From Erythroxylum novogranatense (Eukaryota; Streptophyta; Magnoliopsida; Malpighiales; Erythroxylaceae), in contig CM057225.1 in NCBI GenBank assembly GCA_029891385.1, forward strand, positions 8,498,560 through 8,562,559: a stretch of 64,000 nt of DNA, in the 5' to 3' direction. The translations under genes were made by a program, and so were the position numbers. Positions 35,749 to 45,839 of the stretch are shown here, piece after piece; positions within the stretch are counted from its first letter, which is position 1, and each line of letters starts with the position of its first letter. The notes beneath the pieces were generated by a model that ran no database searches, was not told the DNA's origin, and was given only the letters and a program-made list of their open reading frames with translations.

Positions 35749-37470
35749 TAAATACTCTAGTAGTAACTCCATACAAGTAGTGTCTCCAAATCTTCAATGC
35801 GAAAATAATAGCAGCCAACTCCAAATCATGAATAGGGTAGTTCATCTCATAAGGCTTCAATTGCCTCAAGCATAGGCAATCACTTTCTCTCCTTGCATCA
35901 ATACACATCCTAAACCCTTCCCGCAAGCATCATCAGATACAATGTATCCATCCTCACCATAAGGTAATGTCAAAATCGACAAGAGTAAGCCTATTCTTCA
36001 ACTCCTCAAACTACTCCGCACTCCTCACCCACTCAAACTTCGATTCTTTCTAGTCAATTTGAAAAGTGGAGCAACTATTAAAGAAAAGCCTCCACTAACC
36101 TTCCAGAATAACCACTAGTCCCAAGAAACTTCTCACTTCAGCCACATTCTTAGTGCTTCCCATTTAACCACAGCCTCTATCTTTGTAGATCCACATGCAC
36201 TCCACGCCTCAAATCACATGCCCGAGAAATACTACCTCCTTAACTAAAATTCGCACTTATCGAATTTGGCATACAACTCATTCTTTCTCAAAGTCTCCAA
36301 AGCAACCCTCAAATGATCCTCATGCTCCTCATCACTCTTAGAATAGACCAATATATCATCAATAATGACAATGATAAATTGATCTAGGAAAGACTTGAAA
36401 ACTCTATTCATCAAATCCATAAAGACCGCAGGAGCATTTGTTAACCCGAAGGCATAACCGTAAACTCAAAGTGGCCATATCAAGATCCTAAAAGCGCCTT
36501 TGACACATCGGTCTCCTTAATCCTCAACCGATGATAACCCGATCTCAAATCCATTTTGGAAAAGACTCTTGCCCCTTGCAATTGATCAAACAAATCATCT
36601 ATGCGCGGGAGCGGATATCTGTTCTTAATGGTAGCATGATTCAGCTTCCTATAATCCACACACATCCGCAACAATCCATCTTTCTTCTTCACAAAGAGAA
36701 CCGGAGCTCCCCAAGGTGAAGAGCTCGGCCTAATGTAACCCTTCTCTAAAAGATCCTCCAATTGCTCCTTAAGCTCTCTCAATTCTGTCAGGGCCATCCG
36801 GTAAGGCGGAATCGAAATCGACATAGTACCTGGAAGAAGCTCAACGGGAAACTCAATTTCCCTCGGAGGAGGTAGTCCTGGCAATTCCTCGGGAAAGACG
36901 TCTGGGAATTTCCTGACTACAGGAATATCCTCCAACCTCCCTCTATCTGCCTCCGTGTCTAACACATAGGCCAAATACGCTTCACACCCCTTACTCATCA
37001 ATCTCTCTGCTGACATAGCTGAAACAATCCAAAGCGGACTGGCTCTTCTATCTCCCACAAATACCACTTTTTCGCCATTCTCTCGACTCAATTTCACTGC
37101 CTTTTGCTTATAGCCTAAGTTGGCATGATATTTCTAAAGTATCCATACCTAGGATCACATCCAATCCTCCCATCTTCAAAGGCATCAAATCCACCACAAA
37201 CTTCCCTCCACTAATCTCTATCTCACAGCCTCTATACACGGATCGATAATAATAAATCGACCGATCGGAGTACTCACCATCACGGAGTATCCAATGGGCT
37301 CAAGACTCTACCACATACGCTTCTACCCGACGACACAAAAGAGTGGGTAGAACCCGGATCAATCAAAGAAAGAACATCAACATCAAACAGTTTAATCATA
37401 CCTACTACTACTTCGAGCGGTCTCTCGCCTCCTCTCGAAGTCATAGAAACACTCTAGTGGTGCTTGCCCT
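35749..37470 (-). pseudogene. Chromovirus protease, RT and RNase H, decayed
   Basis: On the - strand: protease with LIDPGSTHSF near 37360 (D-P-G in place of D-[ST]-G) and VILGMD near 37160. An open 205-codon segment follows at 37097-36480 with [49 protein letters not shown] and KMDLRSGYH, all standard chromovirus RT motifs. The IDDILVYS catalytic box is near 36360-36340, with upstream frame damage. RNase H starts with an open segment at 35926-35744 ([19 protein letters not shown]). There are stops between segments. The region is cut at 35748 by the nested LTR. Confidence 0.85.
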
Positions 37471-38663
37471 CGGATCTGCTCCGGAGGATAAGCTCTCTTA
37501 GTACACCAAAGCTACCCACTCACATCTGACTTTCGTCCCACCGCTTCCTGTCCTTCGAAGCTTGCATCCGCGATCCCTCTTCTATCCGGCTTAGGAAACC
37601 GCTAGTTATGTGTCTTTTCGCCCACAATTGAAGCATGCTCCCGTCAATCTGCGACATTCTCCTCTATGGAGATACCCCACAGCTCACACTGGGAAGAGGT
37701 GGCCTCTCCCATCTCCTCTTCTACTACCGCCCACCGCTGAGGCTTGGTGAGAAACAGAGAAGTCCTTCGGTTCAGCCGGCTCCTACGGCACTCCTCTCTC
37801 GCATCGCACAGAAAGGTTCTGCACTTCTCTGTATAAGTATCACCTCCCTCCCGAATCGCTTCTTCCTTCCTCTTTCGCTAACCGCACTTCGATGTTTTCA
37901 ATGTTCTCAACCTCGTAACCGCTTCAACCAAATGCTTAAAATCGAAAAATTTGCACCACTACCTTCTCTCGATGGCGAGATGCAAACCCGACTCAAATCG
38001 GTGACACTTAGCAGCCTCACCGAACATCAACTCAAACATACCTCGACAACCGCGTGAACCGGCGCCATATTCAGCAAGAATACCATCTCTCTCAGTGAGA
38101 CTCGAAACTCTCTCGCTTCGCTAAATGTACACCTCAGACAGATACTTCTTCCGCATATACCATAAGTCTCCCCATGTCAATCCCATCGTCTCATCGACTC
38201 CCAGCACGCCTCCCACCAATGCAAGGCATCACCTGAAGCAGATCGGCAAAGATAAACCACTCTCTCATCATCCTCGTGACTCCATCGATCCAAGACCCTT
38301 TCGGTCTTCCTCAACCAAGTCTCAGCTTCCTCAGATCCGTGGTCCCGTGGAAATCCACCGCCCATACTTCCTCACTTGTCAAACTGCCTCCCCTCTTAGC
38401 TGGGGTCGAACCAGAAGCCTGTGGCATTTCACCCATAGCCTGAACAAATGCTTGGGTAAATGCCTGGAACAATCTCGGATCAAGAGCAGGCACTTGCTCA
38501 GACTAACTAGGCGATCGCGAGTCCGAGATCGAAGGGCTCACTACTTTGCCCTGTAGGGCCTCACCACTCCCGGCTACGGACTCATCCGTGCTCTCCTCTC
38601 TCAATGGAGAGTCAGGTGCAATAGAACCTTGCATAACTCCTCGTCTCCTTTTACGAGGTGGCA
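37471..38663 (-). pseudogene. Chromovirus gag, decayed
   Basis: It starts at an ATG on the - strand at 38663 (MPPRKRRR, the usual start of Tekay-type Gag). It continues with DPRLFQAFTQAFVQAMGEM (38493-38430), then after a frame change AETWLRKTERVLD and DALHWWEACW (38365-38180), the gag core. The zinc-knuckle region at 37560-37700 is too damaged to read. At least two stops and a frameshift are present. Confidence 0.75.
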
Positions 38664-38822
38664 TCTTACTCCTTCAATGAAAACATTTACTGATTAGCTA
38701 CATTTCTTTTTAATCTTAGTTCCTATATGTATGCATGAGATGCATGTCACTTAACGCAAACCATCAATTCATAATGCAAATATTTAATCATATATCACAA
38801 CAAAAGCCTAGGAGTGAAACCT

Positions 38823-38835
38823 GGCTCTGATACCA
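38823..38835 (-). other. Chromovirus primer-binding site, tRNA-iMet type
   Basis: GGCTCTGATACCA on + is the complement of TGGTATCAGAGCC. It lies five bases from the 5' LTR. Confidence 0.9.
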
Positions 38836-38840
38836 AACAA

Positions 38841-41800
38841 TGTTGGACCCCGTCGCCGAGGCCCAACATTCGGACCACACAAGCACACATAAGCATAGAA
38901 GACCCATAACTCACCACAATAGGGAAACTTGCAATAGAAAAGTTGGATAGGATTTTAATAAAATATGTTCCTTATGCTCACTTGCCCAACGCCACTGAAA
39001 ACGCTCAATTTGGATTAGAAATGAAGAAGTTATGGCAAAAATGTTATTTCAAAGAAAACAGCCAAAATTGAGCACTACCGAATTCAGGTCAGAATTTGAA
39101 AATCTTAAAGGCTTAATTGCCGATCAGTTCCTTCATAAAACTTGTAGGTTTATGTCTCTAGTTTAATTTAAAATAAGAATCGCTTCGATCCGAGCTCTCT
39201 AGCTCCAGATATTTTAAAATTAGTAAAGTATATTCAGACTTGATCAGTCGACCTCCACACTTTGTTTCAAACCACCTTTTTCAAATTAAAATAAAAACTG
39301 ATAAATCAAGTGTGGAAAGATATAAAAATCTCTTAAAAATCCATCGTTTCAAAAATGGGGTCAATAGGAGGTCTACAAAAAAAGTTATGGCCAAAAGAAG
39401 GAAGAGGGGTCGGTCGGCCAAAACCGACCCCCAAAAACGCGAGCTATCGCTTCAATATTTCACTATTCGCCACGCCGAAAGATTTCGCACTCGAGCTCAA
39501 ACTTCAAACCCTCATAAGTTTTGACTCCGAGCTCCAAATCAGACACGGTCGGAAGTGTTGGAAAGCTAGAAGAAAAATCTACAGTTTTCAAGAAGGACTC
39601 ACCAGCAAGCTCAGACTCTAAAGAAATCAAAAGTTCTCACTAAGATAGATCGACTAGCTCTCCACCAACAAAGATTAGAACTTATGCACCAACATAACTT
39701 TTGACCCGAACTCCAAATTTAACAAACTTAGTGTCTATGGAAAGGTAAAAGAATTATCTACAACTTTCATGAAGATCACTGACCTATATCCCAACTCTAT
39801 AAGGGTCAAAATGGACTCAAGCTTCAGCCTAAGATCATCAATTTGACAAAGACTCGATTTAATTCTAACAATCACACCTACCAACTTAACACATCATAAA
39901 TAACTCATAAAACCTCCTTTGAGAGCTCTATAGCTCACCTATCACTCACAAGGAGTCTCAATAATCCCAATTGACCTATAACAACACAAAATTGCAGAAA
40001 CACAACCTACCTGAATTTGCGTAAACTTCCACAACTCACAAATCCTTGGCACATTTCCAATGAGCTCTCTCAAGGCAAACTCATTAGCAACTCAACAATT
40101 AATAATACACACACACTATTTCAAGGCCATACTTAGTACACAAATCAACATCAACACATGACAAGAGAGTATTGGAGCTCTCATACTCTTTTCAAATCAT
40201 AACAAGGATTCATGCATAGCTTTGGTTACATATTGGCATATTCATCAAGATCAAGTACAAAATACAAAAGATGAGATGCTCAATGATCAATATGCTTACA
40301 AAGCTATTCCAAAAGCTAGTTACTAACTTAATACAAAAGTAGCTAAATTTCTTGGAGTGATGCCCGAAGCTTTTTGCAAGGTTTAGCTCTCAACTTGAAT
40401 TTGCACCTGAGGAGGGAGAATGGAGTGAGCTAACACGGCTCAGTGGCCAACGTGTTTATAGCCATCGGGTAATGAGCCACACAACACGTCATTAATAATC
40501 CAAAGCATTAGCAATTTACATAATATGCTGAAATACTCAACTTTGTCACATAAATCCCAATTAACTCAACTCATCACATAAGGCATAACATGGAATCCTC
40601 TTGCAATTAAAAACACATATTATGCATCATAAACATAATTAAATGATGAAATGCACACATTTGGCTCGAGAGTTCCATAAACACGACGAAATCGAAGTTT
40701 ATCAGAACACGACGAGTCCATTTTCGGATCTCGTGGGCACAAGCGGGCTGCGGAGAAGGCAAAAGGGGGTCAATATGCACGAACTTATCAAGTAGGTTCT
40801 CTCTACCAATCACAACCAATTTATGATCACATATTCAAGACAAAACTAGCATTTTATGCTTCTTTCATTCTTCAATCATCATAGTTTCACACTTTACTTT
40901 CAAATCAAAGGAAATACACTTTCAATATGCACATAATTATCAAGGATAGCACACATAGGCATTTGCCCAAGACACAACAACTATAAAAATGTTACCCACC
41001 TATCGCTTCAGTATCCGAATTCAAGATTGCCCTTCCTCCTTGTCGTGAGTGGGGTTCTCTTGATTTTCTTCAATCAAAACATACTCCATTCACTATTTAT
41101 ATTCTAAAAGAAAGCATAGCATTCATAAAAATCAAGCAAAATAAAAGTATACTTTAAACCTAACCTACCCATAAGTCATTTAAGCTAGAATACCCAAGAC
41201 CTTAGCTTAAAAGTCCCCAAACTCCATAGATCTCACCTTTTCTCTATCTTTATTCAATCTCTACACAAACCCTAACTTCCATCTTACACCATTCTTAAAC
41301 CTAGCTTAAGCAAAGGTAAAACTTACTCTCACAAGAAGATTTCTCTCTTTTCTCCTTCTTTCTTCTTCTTTCTTCTTTCCTCCAAGCCTCCTACGGCTCT
41401 CCTCGCTCTCTTGGTCAAGCTCTCCTCTCCTTGCTAGCTCACGCTTTTAACTTTCTTCCTTCAAGTGACTTACGACACTTTGCTACTTCTCTTCTCTAAT
41501 AACTTAACTCTTTAACTCTTTTATATATCTCAACTTAAAGCCCTCCTCTCAAAACTACATAGTTTTGGAGCTCTCCTTCTTATAACTCACAAGCAACTCC
41601 CTTGGGCTCTCCTCCTTCTACAAGCCCACTACACATCATCCACTAATTTCTAATCCTCCTTCTTCTTATTCATTCATTCCTAAAGCCCATACTTTCCAAT
41701 ATTAGGTCCAAGCCTTCATTTTAAGTCCCAACTTCTAATTTCCAAGCCTAACATAAAAATATCTATATAAACACATAATTAAATCAATTAAGGCAAAATA

Positions 41801-41875
41801 AAAATAATTAACGAATAAATCCATAAATCAATAAATAATTAATTCAAATAAAATAAAAAAATTTGGGGCCCAACA
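38841..41875 (-). repeat. Chromovirus 5' LTR (3.0 kb)
   Basis: Collinear with 24004-27020. On the - strand it starts TGTTGGGCCCC and ends GGGGTCCAACA beside the PBS. The outer flank is CTCGG. The two LTRs differ by scattered substitutions and short indels, so the insertion is neither brand new nor ancient; percent identity was not computed. Confidence 0.9.
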
Positions 41876-41880
41876 CTCGG

Positions 41881-42415
41881 CCTCACCATCGCTCGGCCAA
41901 GTTCTCTTGTCTCGGTCGACCATGGCTCTCTCAAACCCTACAACCGATCGACGCACATCGAGTGCACTCGTTCACTACCTGCTATTTGAAAAGATCGTCC
42001 AATCTTAACACAAAAAATAAAGAAGGTAATGAAAAATAAAAGAAATCTATTTCCTTTAATTAATATTCTGGTCACAAGCCCGACCAGATGAGCCTTGAGA
42101 AGGGGAAAATCATTTTGATCCTTCGGTGGGAGAAGAAGGGCCAGCAATCGGATCGGCAAGAGAAGACGGCGAAGAGACATCCATTTCCTCGTCTGAACTC
42201 AGGTCCAGCATCTCATCCGGCAAGACCTATTTTTCCTTTTCGTCTATCTCTCTCATCTCCTCAAGTGAAAGGCCGAGCTCGGAGGGAAGCATCGGCTCGG
42301 CGTAATCCTCGAAGGAAGGACCATCCCACCCGTCGGGGAGGCAAACGCTGTGGCAGCTCCTCAAGATGGTAAGAGCCAAGTCGCAAGCAAATTCCAGACA
42401 CTCCTCGTGTAAATA
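41881..42415 (+). other. Tat 3' region between the repeat array and the antisense gene
   Basis: Remnants of the tandem-repeat vocabulary (CGCTCGGCC) at 41880-41935, then 480 bases without a recognised gene. It would contain the 3' UTR of the antisense gene. Confidence 0.5.
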
Positions 42416-44520
42416 TCACTCTTTCCATCGCTTGATCGCTTCAACCCTTTGCTCCTTGATGGAGCATTGCAGCTCCAACAGTTTCTTCTCGGCCTTCATT
42501 TTATCTGTCACTGCTTCATGATAGTCACGGAGGGCTTTCGAACGGAGCTCCTCCTCCACTTTCTCCTTCGAAGTGGCATCGAGCACCTTTTTCCTTAGGC
42601 CCTTAATACGGAGCTGCAACACCCGGCATTCACTTTCTAGCTCACCCCTGGAAGCAATCACTCTACTCTTCTCCTCCTCCCCCGAAGCGAGTTGAGCTCT
42701 CAAAACGCTCTTCTCTTCCTCCAAAATGCTCTTCTCCTCCTCCAGTGAAGAGAGTTGAGCTCGAAAGACGTTCTTCTCCTCCTTCGCCTCTAAAAGTTCA
42801 GCTCTTAAAGTATTAATTTGCTTAAGAAGACCATGAACCTCCCGGTCCATTGTTTGGTTTACTTCATCAAGCTGATCGAGATGTTGATGCATCGCAGAGG
42901 CGAATGCCAGATCCCTAGCACAGCCGCGGACGAGACTAGCCATCAGCTCTTTATTGTTCAGCGTATCCAAAAACTTCTCGTCCGAAGGAGGAACAACCTT
43001 CTGGGCAATGTGCAGAGCCACATTAATATCCCTAATAGATGCAGTCTTATCAAGACTGATCGTGGACACCCACTTTCCACCGCTGGAAGCTCGCTCTTTC
43101 CCCTTGCCCTTATTTAATTGGAACGCTTGCTCTGCCCCCTTTCCTCTGTCCAGTTGACAGGACGATCGATCAGCATTCTGAGCGGTCTTCTTTCTTTTGA
43201 GTGGTGGCTCCATTTCTTCCTCTAAATCCGCTCGGTCCTCACTCACCGGTTGGACCGGCAACGACGCTGACTCGCCAGGTAGGTCCTCAGTGGAAGGAAA
43301 GGCCAGCAACGCTGTAGGCTGGTCCAACATCATCGGCTGAGCGATGTCTTCGCTGGCCTCTACCTCCTTCCTTTGCTTCTTCACCTTCGAAGAAGATCTA
43401 GGCCCTTTGGGTTGCCTTTTGGATTTGGGGAGACTGGAAGACCCGGCGAAATTCTTAACCTTCACCATGGCTGCACAATTATAGAAGCAGGTTAGAAATC
43501 GAAACTAATACTTGTGAATATAGCAGATAGATAAACTACGAGGAGTTAACCAGGATGAGCAGTTTCCTCTTCTAGCCCTCTAATTCGAGGAGGGGGATCA
43601 ACTAAAAAGGCATCGGCTGATGTCCTTCCACGATACCCCAGAACGAGACGAACGAAAGAATACCGACCGAGCGACTTGATTCGATCGATCACTTCCCATT
43701 CCTCCCTAGAAAGGTGTAGATCGGCAATATCATTCCACTGCTCGGTCAGGGGATACCTCCACGGCCGGGATTCAAAGGTGGAACCTGGGGGCCTCACAAA
43801 TAAGTACTTCATCTTCCACGCTTTGATTGATCCTGCTGTTCCAGCAGGACGGTACCTCGCATCCCTATACTAGAGATGAGGGATCCCAGCCCCGACGCTT
43901 GAGCTCTGGTTCATTCTCAAAAAATAACGCAGGACACCGACTGATGGTGAACACCCAAAATAATGGCACAGCAAAGTCAGACCGTTGATGAACCTCCAAC
44001 CATTTGGGGGAATCTAGCTCGGCCCTAATTAGAAGGCGGCCATACCCCATCGATGATCGGGACGTATGGAAGCTTCATACCACCGATCGAGAAAAGGCTG
44101 TCACAAACAGCGAAGTAGTCGCCCCCACTGCTATGAATCCTTTCGCTCTTGCCAGCCATCCTAGGTCCCCAAGATGAAGGGATATTATTCTTAATAATCG
44201 ACCAATTCAACTCCCTTTCGGTCATCGTCGAAGGGTCGCTCGGTGGCTTTTCAACAATCTGCCCATCCTTTCGGGCACTCACTCCGATTTTCTCATTGCC
44301 CCTTAACTCCAACGCTTCATGTCCGCCGGCTTCCGACACCTCCATCGTTTCCGTCGCTATCTCCAGCTACCCAACAACTCGTAAAGCTCCCTCAGCGGCC
44401 AGTTCCTGATCGAGCTCCCTCAGAACCTTACTTACTTTCTCGCTAAGACTGGGATGCCGTGGTATAAGGTTGTCGAGGAGGCGATTTAAGAAGAGAGATG
44501 GAGCTAGTTTCGCCTTGTTC
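42416..44520 (-). pseudogene. Antisense gene of the Tat element (putative gypsy-type transposase family), near-intact
   Basis: Runs opposite to gag-pol between integrase and the 3' LTR. The last exon (43470-42416) is open for 350 codons: a Lys/Ser-rich N-terminus, then a long Glu/Lys/Leu-rich coiled coil (roughly residues 190-350, with repeated EEEKS blocks). An 80-bp intron (43471-43550; CCTG|GTTAAC donor, TTGTGCAG|CC acceptor) joins it in frame to an exon with KYLFVRPPGSTF, WRYPLTEQWNDI and YSFVRLVLGYRG, resembling the domain annotated in plants as 'putative gypsy-type transposase'. Upstream, DSPKWLEVHQRSDFAVPLFW (44020-43960) and ELNWSIIKNNIPSSWGPRMA (44225-44165) lie in two frames. I count a frameshift near 44040, another near 43865 and a stop near 44372. 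The function of this family is unknown. Confidence 0.75.
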
Positions 44521-44743
44521 TAAGTTCGTCTCTAAGGCTAGTCGACGATATAGTTACTGAAAATCAAACTCACAGAATAAGGAAAGGAAGAAGGACGTAC
44601 CTAGTTAGAAACTGGAATTGGGGATTTGGATGATGGTGAAAAAGGAAATTTCGATGACTGCGAACAAGGAGATGAAGAAGAGAGGAAGCAAAGATTGAAG
44701 AATCGAACACGCAGAAAGTGAAGGAGTGTGTCATTTCCGAGCA

Positions 44744-44749
44744 TTTATA
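44744..44749 (-). promoter_or_regulatory. Candidate TATA box of the Tat antisense gene
   Basis: TATAAA on the - strand, followed by a pyrimidine-rich leader (44735-44610) and an AACTAG|GTACGT donor-like site at 44601/44600. The position, about 230 bp upstream of the first antisense coding sequence, fits a promoter and a spliced leader. Confidence 0.5.
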
Positions 44750-45118
44750 ACAAGATACTGAGCGGGCGTACTGATGGAGCTTGGACGCGTGGCAAAATCT
44801 GAGCCGTTCAAATTTGGGTTATCAGTTACCCATAGAGGTGCAGCAGTTGAAAGGACGTATCTGATAGCTGTACAACGGTTACAAAGACGTTTCGTTTTAA
44901 ATTTTAAAAAATATGTCAGAGGACACGCGCAGTTAGTAATGATTAAATCAAAGGCCTTCATGCGCTAGGTGTCAACGTTCAACTGACTGATCGAGCTTAT
45001 CACGAGTAGTCATGCACTAAGCATTGATATCCGACCGATCGGGCCTATCACGAGCTGTCCTACAGACGAGCTGTACGATCCTTATGTACTCCTTCGACTC
45101 TTCTCCTTGGTCAGACTC

Positions 45119-45136
45119 GAGGAGTAGGGGGCTTAT
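45119..45136 (+). other. Tat polypurine tract
   Basis: GAAGGAGTAGGGGGCTTA precedes the TGGTTGGG start of the 3' LTR. Confidence 0.75.
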
Positions 45137-45415
45137 GGTTGGGTCGGTCGTGCTAGGCCTAAGCCCAGACTCAGAACAACGCATGGGCCATCAGCACATC
45201 TCTTGAGGATTGACCTAATTCCTATAGGTATTAGCCATAGAAATTCATTACCTCATCATGAAAAAGGTACGATTTCCAAGAACCCTATTTTCTTTATTTC
45301 ACCAGCCACCAAAACTCTCATAAAAGACTGACTTGAGCATCGGAGGGGCCTACCGGAAATCAACCCCCGGCGTGCCTTTATTGTTTTGCAGGAATCTTCG
45401 AACCAGAATCAACCA
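45137..45415 (+). repeat. 3' LTR of the Tat element (279 bp)
   Basis: Starts TGGTTGGGTCGG and ends CAGAATCAACCA. It is collinear with the 5' LTR except for two extra blocks. It is followed by the (TA)n target repeat. Confidence 0.85.
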
Positions 45416-45839
45416 ATATATATATATGTATATATTTATTTATTTATTTATTTATACCGTAAACATTATCAAAGTTACTTACTTGATTTAGAAATATTGC
45501 CAACGGAGAGAGTGAATCATTGACACAAGAATACCAACTTGATGCTCGGTGTTTGGTGAACAAGAAGTAAGTTTGATAACAGTACTACTCTTGGTGAAGA
45601 ACAACAAGAGAGAGAGAGCTGCAGGGAGACAACGTGTAAAACACGTATCTACATGTTCTCTTGCATGGTCTACATTTATCACTGTTTCATGTTGCCACGT
45701 GTCACGCATATACATAGGCTCATCAATTTAATCAGCCTACATGTCTCAGTTTAATTGGTCCATATTTTAATATTTAAAAATTTCCAAATTCACCAAAATT
45801 TCTAAAATAATACTATTAGTCTCCAAATAAATCTTCAAT
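45416..45839. other. Host DNA between the Tat element and a solo LTR
   Basis: (TA)n and (TTTA)n microsatellites at 45416-45457. The rest is unassigned; a short - strand open stretch (SPNTEHQVGILVSMIHSLRW) ends near a GTAAGT-like site at 45478-45484 but is not recognised. Confidence 0.4.

Larger units (their letters stand above)
24004..41875 (-). mobile_element. Tekay/Del-type chromovirus with perfect TSD, carrying two nested solo LTRs
   Basis: The two LTRs (24004-27020 and 38841-41875) match each other closely and are flanked outside by CTCGG (23999-24003 and 41876-41880), a perfect 5-bp TSD. On the - strand the order is 5' LTR, tRNA-iMet PBS, gag, protease, RT, RNase H, integrase with a chromodomain-like C-terminus, PPT, 3' LTR. 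Solo LTRs at 27597-30339 and 31466-35748 interrupt the integrase and RNase H coding regions. The polyprotein has many stops. Without the nested LTRs the element is about 10.8 kb. Confidence 0.9.
17716..45415 (+). mobile_element. Tat-lineage Ty3/gypsy retrotransposon, interrupted
   Basis: Terminal LTRs lie at 17716-17924 and 45137-45415 (TGGTTGGG start, CAGCCA/CAACCA end) in direct orientation, flanked on both sides by a (TA)n target. Without the 17.9 kb chromovirus nested at 24004-41875 it is about 9.8 kb. The order is LTR, TTGGCACCC-type PBS, gag, protease, RT, RNase H, a second archaeal-type RNase H, integrase, a 3' tandem-repeat region, an antisense gene, PPT and LTR. The dual RNase H, short LTRs, repeat-bearing 3' region and antisense ORF are hallmarks of the Tat lineage (Ogre, Retand, Grande relatives). 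Every pol domain has stops and frameshifts, so it is not autonomous. Confidence 0.85.

Noticed and set aside
37635..38057. 140-codon + strand ORF
   Set aside because: It is the complement of the chromovirus gag/protease region on the - strand.
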